A DNA stretch of 64,000 bases, taken from assembly GCF_013372125.1 (NCBI RefSeq), contig NZ_CP053826.1, forward strand, positions 1 through 64,000, written 5' to 3'. The position numbers were made by a program, and so were the translations under genes. The notes under the pieces were generated by a model. That model did not search any database, was not told where the DNA came from, and worked only from the letters and a program-made list of their open reading frames with translations. This document shows positions 39,586 through 48,733 of this stretch, piece after piece; position 1 is the first letter of the stretch; each line of letters opens with the position of its first letter. The DNA is from Campylobacter curvus (lineage in GTDB: Bacteria > Campylobacterota > Campylobacteria > Campylobacterales > Campylobacteraceae).

Positions 39586-40503
39586 ATGAATAGACGAAAC
39601 GCTTTGCAAATTTTGGGCGGATTTTTGGCGCTTCAGGGACTGCCGATGCTTGCTAGTGCCCCGAAGACCGGTGTCAAGATCGGTTTCGTGCCCATAAGCG
39701 ATCATCTAATCATCATCGCAAAGCAACTTTGCCAAAGCCAAAATTTCAATATTGTACCGATAAAATTCGCAAGCTGGGTCGATTTAGCCGAGGCCTTGCG
39801 TGCGGGCGCTATAGACGGGGCTTTTTTGCTAGCTCCGCTTGGGCTCATGCTGCGGGCGAATAAAGCCGACATCAAAGTCGTCATGTCCGCACACAAAAAC
39901 GGCTCGTCACTGGTAGCTAGAAGTGATATATCAAGCGTGCGCGCTCTAGCTGGAAAAAAGATCGCCGTGCCGTCTAAATTCAGTATGCATTATTTTTTGC
40001 TTGACATCATCGCAAGGCGCGAAAATATCGACTTCATAACGATAGAGATGCCGCCTCCTGAGATGCCGTTTGTGCTACTTAGTCGCCAGATAAATGCCTA
40101 CATCGTCGCCGAGCCTTTCGGGCAAATGGCTGTAAATTTCAAAAATCGCGCCAAAAATTTGCTCTTTTCAAAAGATATCAAGCCAAACCATATATGCTGC
40201 ACGCTGAATTTTCGCTCGGATCTGCTTAGTGAGCCCTATTTTGACGAGCTTTTAGCGGCGTTTAAAAAGGCCGCTATTTTCATCACGAAAGAGCACACCG
40301 CTAGCGCACGGCTCGGTGAGGCGATAATGAATCAAAAAGCCGCACTTTTGGAGCAAATTTTAGACGAAAATATCGCGCGATACGATGATCTTGACTTAAA
40401 TTTAGCCGAGCTGGAGGAGCTTAGAGATTTTTTAGTCGCCAAAGGGCTTGGCAACGAAAATCTCGCAAATTTAGACATCAGCGAGTATCTGGAGGCAAGA
40501 TGA
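39586..40503 (+). CDS. ABC transporter substrate-binding protein (NrtA/SsuA-like), Tat-type signal
   Basis: The 305-residue periplasmic binding protein has an N-terminal RR motif (MNRRNALQILGGFLAL), suggesting Tat export. Family elements follow: VKIGFVPISDHLIIIAK, then WVDLAEALRAGAIDGAFLLAP and VARSDISSVRALAGKKIAVP. The NMT1/SsuA/NrtA group binds nitrate, sulfonates, taurine or pyrimidine precursors; the ligand cannot be read from sequence. I prefer ATG at 39586 over the adjoining TTG because of the AGGACGAG spacing. It overlaps the permease gene by 4 bases (ATGA). Confidence 0.85.
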   Translation: MNRRNALQILGGFLALQGLPMLASAPKTGVKIGFVPISDHLIIIAKQLCQSQNFNIVPIKFASWVDLAEALRAGAIDGAFLLAPLGLMLRANKADIKVVMSAHKNGSSLVARSDISSVRALAGKKIAVPSKFSMHYFLLDIIARRENIDFITIEMPPPEMPFVLLSRQINAYIVAEPFGQMAVNFKNRAKNLLFSKDIKPNHICCTLNFRSDLLSEPYFDELLAAFKKAAIFITKEHTASARLGEAIMNQKAALLEQILDENIARYDDLDLNLAELEELRDFLVAKGLGNENLANLDISEYLEAR

Positions 40504-41225
40504 GATATGTTTATCAAATTTTAGTTTTGGCCGCAGTCTTAGCGCTTTGGCAGGGCTTTAGCGGCGATCTTTTACCCTCGCCCGAAGATGCTTTGACCGC
40601 ACTTTTAGAGCTCATAAAAAGCGGGAATTTAGCTACCGGTATCGCCGCTTCCATATCGCGCTATGTCGCGGGACTCGTGCTGGGCTGTATTTTTGCCGTT
40701 ACGGTCGGGCTGGTTTTCGGACTGTTTCCTAGCGTGGCGAGTGCCTTTGAGCCGCTCATCGGGTTACTGCGTCCGATATCGCCGATAGCTTGGATACCAT
40801 TTGCCCTGCTTGCTTTTGGAATCGGTGATAAGCCGACTATTTTCATCATTTCGTATGCGGTGTTTTTCCCGATGCTGTTACTCACTACAAATGCCGTCAA
40901 AAGCACGCCTGCCGAGCTCATGCAGGCAGCTAGGGGCTTTGGAGCGAGTAGGCTGCAAACGATCATCGGCGTCATCCTGCCCTCAAGCCTCTTTGGCATC
41001 ATCTCGGGGCTAAAGCTCGCCGCCAGCCTCGCGTGGATAAATTTAGTCGTGGGCGAAATGGTCGGGGCTCAAAGCGGGCTGGGATATCTCATCATAGACG
41101 CGCGAAACCAGCTTCGCATCGATATGGTGCTAGCCGTGATCTTTGTCATCGGCGTGATCGGCACCTGGATAAATTTTATATTTTCACTGGTTGAAAGGTG
41201 GGCGGCGGCGAGGTTGGGACGATGA
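40500..41225 (+). CDS. ABC transporter permease (SsuC/NrtB-like)
   Basis: The 241-residue integral membrane protein has about six hydrophobic helices and the BPD_transp_1 EAA loop (ELMQAARGFGASRLQTIIGVILPS, residues about 140-163). PISPIAWIPFALLAFG is typical of nitrate/sulfonate permeases. It overlaps its neighbours by four bases at both ends, so the three genes form one operon. Confidence 0.92.
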   Translation: MRYVYQILVLAAVLALWQGFSGDLLPSPEDALTALLELIKSGNLATGIAASISRYVAGLVLGCIFAVTVGLVFGLFPSVASAFEPLIGLLRPISPIAWIPFALLAFGIGDKPTIFIISYAVFFPMLLLTTNAVKSTPAELMQAARGFGASRLQTIIGVILPSSLFGIISGLKLAASLAWINLVVGEMVGAQSGLGYLIIDARNQLRIDMVLAVIFVIGVIGTWINFIFSLVERWAAARLGR

Positions 41226-41965
41226 TAGAGATAAAAAATTTAAGCAAATCCTTTGGCAAGCACCAAATTTTAAAGGATATAAATTTACACATCGGTCGTA
41301 ATGAATTTTGCGTATTGCTTGGTGGTAGCGGCTCTGGTAAAACGACGCTTTTAAATATCCTAAGCGGTGCGAGCGAGCTTGACGGCGGCGAGGTCAGGAT
41401 CGGCGAGCGCAAATTTACTAGTCGCGTCAGTATGGATAAATCGCGCCAGATCATCACGCAGACTTATTCGCTCATGCCCTGGCTAAGCGCGAAAGAAAAT
41501 ATAAAATTTGCCCTAAAATGCAGCGGTATGAAGGACAAATGGCTACGTGAGAGCCGTGCGGAGGAGTTTTTGCAGCTTGTCGGGCTCACGCACAGAGCTC
41601 AGATGTTCCCACACTCGCTAAGCGGCGGACAAAAGCAGCGCGTCGCGATCGCAAGGGCGCTTAGCCTGAGTCCTGAAATTTTGTTTTTAGACGAGCCGTT
41701 TTCTGCGCTCGATCCCATAACACGGGCAAATTTACAGCTGAGGCTAAAAGAAATTTCAAGCACGCTTACTAGTATTTTCGTCACTCACGATATCGATGAG
41801 GCGCTGTTTTTAGCTGGCAAGATCGTCGTTTTGCACGATGGTAGGATCATAAAAGAGCTCTCAAATCCCAAATTTAACCCGCATGATGTGAGATATTTCG
41901 AGCTCAAGGCTAAAATTTTCGACCTCATTAACGGCGAAGACAGCGATCCTGAATACATGATATGA
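41222..41965 (+). CDS. ABC transporter ATP-binding protein (SsuB/NrtD-like)
   Basis: The 247-residue ATPase has Walker A GGSGSGKTT near 34-42, Q-loop TQTYSLMPWLS near 80-90, signature LSGGQKQRVAIARAL near 135-149, Walker B ILFLDEP and H-loop VTHDIDEA. I set the start at 41222, where ATGA overlaps the permease stop. An in-frame upstream start at 41198 would lie inside the permease gene. It completes a binding-protein/permease/ATPase operon. Confidence 0.92.
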   Translation: MIEIKNLSKSFGKHQILKDINLHIGRNEFCVLLGGSGSGKTTLLNILSGASELDGGEVRIGERKFTSRVSMDKSRQIITQTYSLMPWLSAKENIKFALKCSGMKDKWLRESRAEEFLQLVGLTHRAQMFPHSLSGGQKQRVAIARALSLSPEILFLDEPFSALDPITRANLQLRLKEISSTLTSIFVTHDIDEALFLAGKIVVLHDGRIIKELSNPKFNPHDVRYFELKAKIFDLINGEDSDPEYMI

Positions 41966-41969
41966 CTAG

Positions 41970-42878
41970 CTATTTTTTGAAATTCTTGGCTTCTAGTCTG
42001 CCGTCTTTGTGGAGTTTGCCGCCAAAAACCGGAAATACGCTAGCCTCGCCGTAGTTTTCTACCGGAGCGATCTGCTTTAAAATTTTCATATCCGCAGGCG
42101 AAATTTCGAAATCTACATCCGCATTTTCTCTCATATGTTTGGCGTTCGCGGTCTTTGGCAAAGCCAGTAGCCCAAGCTCTATGCAATACCTCACGCAAAG
42201 GCGCGCAACGCTCACTCCGTAGCCTTTGGCGATGTCGGCGACTTGGGCGTTTTGTAGGATCGCTCCATGCGCGACGGGCGAATAAGCCTCGATCAAAATT
42301 CCGGCCTTTTGGCAGTAGTCGATGAGCTCAAACGGCGTGTTGCCGATGTGGCTTAGGACTTGATTTACCATCGGCTTTATCTCGCAGTTTGCGGTGATGT
42401 TTTCAATATCGATGCGCTCGAAATTCGACACCCCTATCGCGCGTAACTTGCCTGCTTTGTAGGCCGCCTCTAGAGCGCGCCATGCGGCGATGTTGCCCTC
42501 AAAAAAGCGCTCTCCCTCACGAAAATCCGTCCAAGGCTGCGGACTATGGATGATCATGAGATCGACGTAGCTAAGCCCGAGCTTTTGCAGTGACTCGTCT
42601 ATGGCAGCCGCTGCCGTTTCGTAGTCTTTGATCTCAGCTCTTAGCTTTGTCGTCACGAAAATTTCCTCGCGAGCCACCGCGCATGTTCGCACACCCTCGC
42701 CTACTCCGCATTCGTTGCCGTAGGCCTCGGCAGTGTCGATGTGACGGTAGCCTAAATTTATGGCTTCGCACACGGTGGTTGCGACCTTATCGTCATCTAT
42801 CAGCCATGTGCCAAGCCCGATCTTTGGGATCTTTACGCCATTTGCCAGTGTGAATGTCTGGTTTAAAATTTTACTCAT
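41970..42878 (-). CDS. aldo/keto reductase (intact)
   Basis: The 302-residue enzyme has the AKR active-site tetrad context: DTAEAYGNECGVGEGV (Asp, Tyr), FVTTKLRAE (Lys) and LMIIHSPQPW (His). The C-terminal cofactor loop is LALPKTANAKHMREN. Compared with the broken AKR at 28577 it is a different subtype, lacking close overall similarity. Substrate unknown. The 3' end faces the ABC operon with a 4-base gap. AAAGGAGTCAAA precedes the ATG. Confidence 0.92.
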   Translation of the reverse strand: MSKILNQTFTLANGVKIPKIGLGTWLIDDDKVATTVCEAINLGYRHIDTAEAYGNECGVGEGVRTCAVAREEIFVTTKLRAEIKDYETAAAAIDESLQKLGLSYVDLMIIHSPQPWTDFREGERFFEGNIAAWRALEAAYKAGKLRAIGVSNFERIDIENITANCEIKPMVNQVLSHIGNTPFELIDYCQKAGILIEAYSPVAHGAILQNAQVADIAKGYGVSVARLCVRYCIELGLLALPKTANAKHMRENADVDFEISPADMKILKQIAPVENYGEASVFPVFGGKLHKDGRLEAKNFKK

Positions 42879-42937
42879 TTTGACTCCTTTGGAATTTCAA
42901 AAGATTATATCTTTTAACGGCAAATGATCGCGATTAC

Positions 42938-43615
42938 CTAGAAATTTCGTAGTTTTATGGGTATGGGTGAGTCGATCAGGGCTATGTCAAAGCTGTTTTT
43001 AGGCTCTTTTAGATTTGCGAAATTTTCGCCCGTATCGAGGAATTTTTGTAAAAAATACTCCTTTTTATAGCCCTTTTGGTATAAAATTTGCGCCATTTGC
43101 GAGATATCTTTTTCGTTTAGCAGGTCAAAATGCAGCGTCGTTCGCACCTCGAAGCTAAAATTTATGCTTAGTAAAAACTCTAACGTAGCCATAAATTTCT
43201 CGTATAGACTCGAGCCGGTCACGCTTTGAAATTTCTCTTTTGGCGCTTTGAAATCAAGCGCGATGTAATCGATCAAATTTTGCGAGATGGCCTCTTTTAA
43301 GACGGGTAGATTTGAGCCGTTGGTATCGACTTTGAGCGCGAAACCTCGCTTCTTGACCTCGCGAGCGAGCGGTAAAAACGACTGGCTCAGGGTGCATTCG
43401 CCGCCGCTAAAGACTATGCCGCTTAGCTTGCCTATGCGTCTATCTAAAAATTCGCAAAATTCCTCTGCGCTTAGCTTGCCTCTTGATAAAACGACGTCTA
43501 TGTTGTAGCAGTAGGCGCAGCGCATATTACAGCCCGCAAACCACGCTATCGCGGCGACTCTGCCAGGGTAGTCCAGTGTGGTAAAGGGCGTGATGCTAAA
43601 TATCGGGTGTTGCAA
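42938..43615 (-). CDS. nrdG: anaerobic ribonucleotide reductase activating protein NrdG
   Basis: NrdG uses S-adenosylmethionine and a 4Fe4S cluster to generate the glycyl radical on NrdD. The 225-residue protein shows the radical-SAM motif AGCNMRCAYCYN (CxxxCxxC) near residues 28-38, GGECTLSQ near 80 and VDTNGSN near 107. It lies downstream of nrdD and the small glycyl-radical-tail gene, separated by a hairpin. At 225 residues it belongs to the longer NrdG group. Confidence 0.92.
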   Translation of the reverse strand: MQHPIFSITPFTTLDYPGRVAAIAWFAGCNMRCAYCYNIDVVLSRGKLSAEEFCEFLDRRIGKLSGIVFSGGECTLSQSFLPLAREVKKRGFALKVDTNGSNLPVLKEAISQNLIDYIALDFKAPKEKFQSVTGSSLYEKFMATLEFLLSINFSFEVRTTLHFDLLNEKDISQMAQILYQKGYKKEYFLQKFLDTGENFANLKEPKNSFDIALIDSPIPIKLRNF

Positions 43616-43631
43616 AATTTTCCTTGGGCGA

Positions 43632-43657
43632 AAAGGGCGAATGAGTCTTCGCCCTTT
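43632..43657 (-). terminator. hairpin between the small nrdD-tail gene and nrdG
   Basis: AAAGGGCGAA (43632-43641) and TTCGCCCTTT (43648-43657) form a perfect ten-pair stem with a six-base loop. On the minus strand it is followed by TTCGCCC rather than a long T run. It could therefore act as a partial terminator or mRNA stabiliser that lowers nrdG relative to nrdD. Confidence 0.65.
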
Positions 43658-43669
43658 AAATTCGCGCGA

Positions 43670-43846
43670 TTATGCGCTTTTTTGGCAAGTGCTAGCGCAC
43701 TCGTCAAATTTCACGCGCTCTTTGTGCTCGCCTTTTTTGCCGAGGTTGAAGCTCTCGACCGGGCGATGATAGCCCATGACGCGTGTATAGACTACGCATT
43801 TTGTGCGTTTGTCGGCGAGTTTTGTCAAAATTTCTTTTTCACTCAT
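43670..43846 (-). CDS. small protein matching the glycyl-radical C-terminus of class III RNR
   Basis: This 58-residue product contains KCVVYTRVMGYHRPVESFN then LGKKGEHKERVKF. That is the sequence normally found at the end of class III ribonucleotide reductases around the radical glycine (RVxGY, here Gly25). Cys17, Cys50 and Cys54 are also present. The preceding NrdD ends before this region. I choose the ATG at 43846 because AAAGGAGCAAAC precedes it; another ATG at 43861 overlaps the nrdD stop. A trans-acting radical domain is inferred; alternatively it is a regulator derived from NrdD. Confidence 0.75.
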   Translation of the reverse strand: MSEKEILTKLADKRTKCVVYTRVMGYHRPVESFNLGKKGEHKERVKFDECASTCQKSA

Positions 43847-43860
43847 GTTTGCTCCTTTCA

Positions 43861-45966
43861 TTAAGATTGATTTTTTCGTTTTTCATTTTCTATCAGCTCT
43901 GCATCGCAGATCGGGCAGAACTCATGCTCGCCAGCGATGTATCCGTGCTTAGAGCATACGCTAAATACCGGCGTTATCGTGATATAAGGCAGCTTGTAGT
44001 TCGTGATGATGTTTTTTACGAGCTCTTTGCAGGCCTCAGGCGAGCTGATGCGCTCTTTCATATATAGGTGAAAGACCGTTCCGCCGGTGTATGCGCTTTG
44101 TAGCTCGTCTTGTAGGTCGAGCGCCTCGAACGCATCGTCGGTGAAATTTGCAGGAAGCTGCGTGGAGTTCGTGTAGTAGATGTTCTCCTCCATGCCGGCT
44201 TGGATGATGTCAGGATAGCGCTTCTTGTCCTCTTTCGCGAAGCGATATGTCGTACCCTCGGCAGGGGTGGCCTCTAGGTTGTAGAGGTTGCCCGTCAGCT
44301 CTTGGAAGCTTCTTATCTTGTCGCGTAAGAAATTTACCATTTCAAGGGCGAATTCGCGTCCAAATTTGGTCGAAATGTTCTCTTTATCGCCGGTAAAATT
44401 TCGTAAAAGCTCGTTCATGCCGTTTATACCGATCGTGCTGAAGTGGTTATTAAAATGCTTCAAATATCGCGCCGTGTAAGGATATAGCCCGCGATCATAC
44501 ATCTCTTGGATAAATTTGCGCTTTTTCTCAAGTGTGGATTTGGCCAGCTCGAGTAGGTATTCAAGGCGTGCGTAGAGTCCTTTTCTGTCGCCCTTGTAGT
44601 TGTAGCCCAGGCGAGCTAAATTTATAGTGACTACGCCGATGCTACCGGTCATCTCGGCACTTCCAAAAAGTCCGCCGCCACGCTTTAAAAGCTCTCTTAG
44701 ATCAAGTTGTAAGCGGCAGCACATGGAGCGCACGTGCCCCGGCTTATATGCCGAGTCGTTTGCAATGCGTTTTCCATTTTCGTCGATGGTGTATTGTGAG
44801 CCGATGAAATTTTGAAAGTAGCTGGAGCCCATTTTTGCGGTATTTTCAAAAAGCACCTGCGCCACTTCGCTGTCCCAGTCGAAATCCTCGGTGATATTTA
44901 CGGTCGGGATCGGGAATGTAAATGGCTGCGAGCACTTATCGCCTTCGGTCAAAATTTCATAAAATGCCTTGTCTATGCGCGCCATCTCAGGCTCGAAGTC
45001 TTTATAAGTCATATCTATGAGCTTGTCTCTGCCGCGCTCTTTAGCACGTTTTAGCGCCACTTCGTCGGTGAAATTCGAAAACAAATGCACGTCATTTGAC
45101 GTAGGTATCTGATCTCTTAGATCGCTTGGGCAGGTGATATCGATGGTCACGTTGGTAAAAGGGCTCTGGCCCCAGCGAGCCGGGACGTTTAGGTTAAAGA
45201 TAAAGCTCGTGATCGCCTTTTTGATCTCGATGTCGCTTAAATCGTCTTTAAATACATACGGTGCTAGGTATGTGTCAAAGCTCGAAAATGCCTGCGCTCC
45301 GGCCCATTCGCTCTGTAAAATTCCAAGGAAATTCGCCATTTGAGACAGCGCCTCGCGGAAATGCTTTGGCGCGCGGCTCTCTACGCGCCCGCGAACGCCA
45401 TTGAAGCCCTCGTTTAAAAGCGCTCTTAGGCTCCAGCCCGCGCAGTATCCCGTGAGGCAGTCGAGGTCGTGGATGTGATAGTCGCCGTTTCTGTGCGCGA
45501 TGCCCTCTTCTTTGCTATAAACTGCGTCTAGCCAGTAGTTTGCGATGACTTTACCTGCGGTGTTGTTGATGAGGCCGGCGTTTGAGTAGCTGGTGTTGGA
45601 ATTTGCAGCGATCCGCCAGTCGGTACCGTTTATGTATTCGTTTATCGTTTGAGTCGAATTTATATAAGTCGTATCTTCGTTTAGCCCCAAAACCTGCTCG
45701 CGTTGGAGCTTGTGCGTGTGGCGATAGAGCATGAAGCTTTTTAGGATATTGAAATAGTGGCCCTCAAAGAGCTCTTTTTCTATCGCATCCTGGATATCTT
45801 CGACCGTTATGGCGCCTGATTTTTGAAAGATATCTTGAACGACATTTGTGAAAATTTTCTCGTCGTATGGTGTGTTTTCGCTTTCAAACGCCTTTTTTAT
45901 CGCATCTACTATCTTGTATGCGACAAATTCCTGCCTGGTTCCGTCTCGTTTTAAAATTTCTCTCAT
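43861..45966 (-). CDS. nrdD: anaerobic (class III) ribonucleoside-triphosphate reductase NrdD
   Basis: The 701-residue reductase makes deoxyribonucleotides without oxygen. It has an N-terminal ATP-cone (about 1-90; ILKRDGTRQEFVAYKIVDAI), then DYHIHDLDCLTGYC and INLNVPARWGQSPFTNVT-like motifs; the text reads FIFNLNVPARWGQSPF. MCCRLQLDLRELLKRGGG and NLEATPAEGTTYRFA follow. The C-terminus has metal-site cysteines 671, 684 and 687 (FSVCSKHGYIAGEHEFCPIC) and then stops. It lacks the RVxGY radical loop, which is on the next small gene. A dyad lies upstream at 46022. Confidence 0.93.
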   Translation of the reverse strand: MREILKRDGTRQEFVAYKIVDAIKKAFESENTPYDEKIFTNVVQDIFQKSGAITVEDIQDAIEKELFEGHYFNILKSFMLYRHTHKLQREQVLGLNEDTTYINSTQTINEYINGTDWRIAANSNTSYSNAGLINNTAGKVIANYWLDAVYSKEEGIAHRNGDYHIHDLDCLTGYCAGWSLRALLNEGFNGVRGRVESRAPKHFREALSQMANFLGILQSEWAGAQAFSSFDTYLAPYVFKDDLSDIEIKKAITSFIFNLNVPARWGQSPFTNVTIDITCPSDLRDQIPTSNDVHLFSNFTDEVALKRAKERGRDKLIDMTYKDFEPEMARIDKAFYEILTEGDKCSQPFTFPIPTVNITEDFDWDSEVAQVLFENTAKMGSSYFQNFIGSQYTIDENGKRIANDSAYKPGHVRSMCCRLQLDLRELLKRGGGLFGSAEMTGSIGVVTINLARLGYNYKGDRKGLYARLEYLLELAKSTLEKKRKFIQEMYDRGLYPYTARYLKHFNNHFSTIGINGMNELLRNFTGDKENISTKFGREFALEMVNFLRDKIRSFQELTGNLYNLEATPAEGTTYRFAKEDKKRYPDIIQAGMEENIYYTNSTQLPANFTDDAFEALDLQDELQSAYTGGTVFHLYMKERISSPEACKELVKNIITNYKLPYITITPVFSVCSKHGYIAGEHEFCPICDAELIENEKRKNQS

Positions 45967-46021
45967 GCCCTGACCTGTTTAGTTAAAAATTATTGGAAGT
46001 ATAGATAAATTTGGCTTAAAA

Positions 46022-46040
46022 TATGATATCTTTTATCATA
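46022..46040. promoter_or_regulatory. perfect dyad upstream of nrdD, Fur/Per-like
   Basis: TATGATATCTTTTATCATA has perfect seven-base arms around a five-base centre. The inner 15 bases match the Fur consensus TGATAATNATTATCA at 12 positions. It is 56 bases upstream of the nrdD ATG in an AT-rich region between nrdA and nrdD. The regulator is not identifiable; it does not match the usual NrdR box. Confidence 0.4.
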
Positions 46041-46225
46041 ATAAAAGAGTAACGCTTTAATTATAGGCTTATAAATTTAGATTTATTTGCGTTATGGTTT
46101 TAATTTTGGACTACATGGAATTTGAGCGAACTTTTTTAAATTCGCTTAAATTTAGTTTGAGTTTGAAATTTTGATTAAAAAATATTAAAGTCAAAATAAT
46201 ATGGAAATTTTTACTATTTTTATGG

Positions 46226-48598
46226 TCACTGACACCCCTCGCACTCGATGCTGCGGTCTGCGACATTATTTACCTTTTCACTATCGGGACTTTCCGAGCG
46301 TAGATAGTAGGTCGATTTTAGTCCCAGCTCCCACGCAAGCGTGTAAATTTCACTCAGATACCCGCCGCTTGCTTTATCCAGGCTCATAAAGATATTCAGG
46401 CTCTGCCCTTGGTCGATCCACTTTTGGCGCACGGCGGCGGCACGCACGAGCACGCGCTGGTCGAGCTCATATGCCGGCGTGTAAAACTGCCATGTATCGG
46501 GGCTTAAATTTGGCACGACATTTGGTATCATGCCGCTTAGGTTGTGCTCGAACCACTTGCGCTTATACACGGGCTCGATGGTCTGCGTGGTGCCCACAAG
46601 GATCGAGATCGAGCTAGTCGGAGCGATCGCCATGAGATAGCCGTTTCGCATGCCGTCCGTTTTCACCTTTGCGCGCAGCTTCTCCCAGTCGCACACATCC
46701 TCGTCAAATAGCCCGCCGCGGTTTAGCAAAGCTTTGGCGTTTTCGTTCGCGGTGTCGATCGGCATCACGCCGCGACTCCATTTCGAGCCCTCGAAGGTCG
46801 GGTATTTGCCCTTTTCTACGGCCAAATTCGAGCTCGTGTAGATCGCTTGGTAGCTGATGTTTTCCATGATGCTATCTATCAGCGCAAAATGCTCGTAGCC
46901 GCCCCATTTGATGCCACGCTCGGCTAGCATCTGCGCCTCGCCCATGACGCCTAGACCTATCGAGCGGGAGGCCAAATTCGTGTGTTTGACCTTTTTATGC
47001 GGGTAGAAATTTAGATCGATCACGTTATCGAGCATGCGCACGGCGATCGGCACGACGCGCTCGATGTCGGCTTTTTTATTCACCTTGCTTAAATTTATGC
47101 TTGCGAGGTTGCAAACGGCGGTTTTGCCTTCGACGCTTTCTTTTTCGACGATGAAAATTTGCCTGCCGCCAAGACTATCGAGCGCACTTAGTTTTTTGGC
47201 TTTTTTGGTTATGCCGCTGTCGATCGTGACGTCCTCCTCTTCGTCAAATAGCCGCTCGCCGCCATCATCAAAGGTGATTTTGATTTTGTAGTAGTTTGGT
47301 GCTGTGTTTTGGAAAATTTCGGTGCATAAATTCGAGCTTCTGATGATGCCTTCGTGATCGTTTGGATTTGCCTTGTTCGCGTTATCCTTAAAGCACAAAA
47401 ACGGCATACCGGTCTCAAAGTAGCTAGTTAGAATTTTCTTCCAAAGTTCCTTTGCCAGCACGACGTTTTTTTGGATATCTTCGTCGTTTTCATACTGCTC
47501 GTAGCGGCGCTCGAAATTTTCACCATACAGGTCGCACAGGTCGCTTACTTGTGCCGGGTCAAAGAGGCTCCATCGCCCGTTTTCACGCACGCGCTTCATA
47601 AAGAGGTCATTTATCCAAAGCGCAGGAAATAGCTCGTGCGCGCGGCGTCTTTCCTCGCCAGAGTTTTTACGCAGGTCTAAAAAGTCCGCCACGTCCATAT
47701 GCCACGGCTCGATATAGACGGCTATCGCGCCCTTTCTCGTGCCTAGCTGATCGACCGCGACGGCGATGTCGTTGGTGACTTTTAGAAACGGGATGATGCC
47801 GCCGGCTGCGTTTTTGTGCCCGTCGATGCTGCCGCCCATCGCACGCACCTTGCACCAGTCCCAGCCGATGCCCCCGCCAAATTTAGACAGCAGCGCCATC
47901 TCTTTGTAGCTGTCGAAGATCCCCTCGATATTATCGGGCGTAGAGCCCACGTAGCAGCTGCTTAGCTGATGGCGCGTGGTGCGGGCGTTTGAGAGTGTCG
48001 GAGTGGCGAGCATGACTTCAAATTTAGAGATGAGGTCGTAAAATTTCTTCGCCCAGCCTTGGCAGTCAAGCTCGTTTTGTGCGAGGAACATTGCAATCGC
48101 CATAAACATCTGCTGTGGAAGCTCGATGGGTACGCCGTTTTTGTCCTTGATGAGGTAGCGATCAAAGAGAGTTTTGATGCCTAGATATGCAAACTGCAAG
48201 TCGCGCTCGGGGCGGATGTATGCGTTTAGATCGTCGAGATCGTATTTTTCTTTGAGCCCTGCGATGATGCGTCCGGCTTTTTCGCCCTTTTGCAGATACT
48301 CGCGTAGGTGGTTGTAGCCGTTAAAGCCCGTGACCTTGTGGTAAAGGTCGTATAAAAACAGCCGCGCGGCGACGAATGTCCAGTTGGGGCGGTCGATGTC
48401 GATCTTATCGACTGCGGTTTTGATGAGGGTCTGCTGGATCTCCTCGGTCGTGATCATGTCGCGAAACTGGATCTTCGCATCCACTTCAAGCTCACTTAAA
48501 TTTACGTTTTCTAAGCCCTCGACCGCCGCCGTCGTGTATTTTTTTATCTTGCTGATGTCCAGCTCCTCGGTCCTGCCGTTTCGTTTGATTACTTTCAT
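46226..48598 (-). CDS. nrdA: ribonucleoside-diphosphate reductase alpha subunit (class I)
   Basis: The 790-residue catalytic subunit of the aerobic enzyme begins with an ATP-cone (MKVIKRNGRTEELDISKIKK) and has LATPTLSNARTTRHQLSSCY (redox cysteine). The active-site segment is RSSNLCTEIFQN, and MRNGYLMAIAPTSSISILVG lies near the C-terminus. It ends RSIECEGCQ, with the redox-tail cysteines C786 and C789. Full length compared with Campylobacter NrdA. No nrdB lies in the window. It follows purB in the same orientation with a 135-base gap. Confidence 0.95.
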   Translation of the reverse strand: MKVIKRNGRTEELDISKIKKYTTAAVEGLENVNLSELEVDAKIQFRDMITTEEIQQTLIKTAVDKIDIDRPNWTFVAARLFLYDLYHKVTGFNGYNHLREYLQKGEKAGRIIAGLKEKYDLDDLNAYIRPERDLQFAYLGIKTLFDRYLIKDKNGVPIELPQQMFMAIAMFLAQNELDCQGWAKKFYDLISKFEVMLATPTLSNARTTRHQLSSCYVGSTPDNIEGIFDSYKEMALLSKFGGGIGWDWCKVRAMGGSIDGHKNAAGGIIPFLKVTNDIAVAVDQLGTRKGAIAVYIEPWHMDVADFLDLRKNSGEERRRAHELFPALWINDLFMKRVRENGRWSLFDPAQVSDLCDLYGENFERRYEQYENDEDIQKNVVLAKELWKKILTSYFETGMPFLCFKDNANKANPNDHEGIIRSSNLCTEIFQNTAPNYYKIKITFDDGGERLFDEEEDVTIDSGITKKAKKLSALDSLGGRQIFIVEKESVEGKTAVCNLASINLSKVNKKADIERVVPIAVRMLDNVIDLNFYPHKKVKHTNLASRSIGLGVMGEAQMLAERGIKWGGYEHFALIDSIMENISYQAIYTSSNLAVEKGKYPTFEGSKWSRGVMPIDTANENAKALLNRGGLFDEDVCDWEKLRAKVKTDGMRNGYLMAIAPTSSISILVGTTQTIEPVYKRKWFEHNLSGMIPNVVPNLSPDTWQFYTPAYELDQRVLVRAAAVRQKWIDQGQSLNIFMSLDKASGGYLSEIYTLAWELGLKSTYYLRSESPDSEKVNNVADRSIECEGCQ

Positions 48599-48733
48599 AA
48601 ATTCTCTTTCTTAATTAGATTTTTATCACTTTACCATGAATAGCCACTGTGGGCTAGAGATTAAATTTTTATGGATTAAGGTAGGAGGAGGTTGCCCCTT
48701 GCACGACGGTTTTTATTTGGCTAAAAATTTTCA

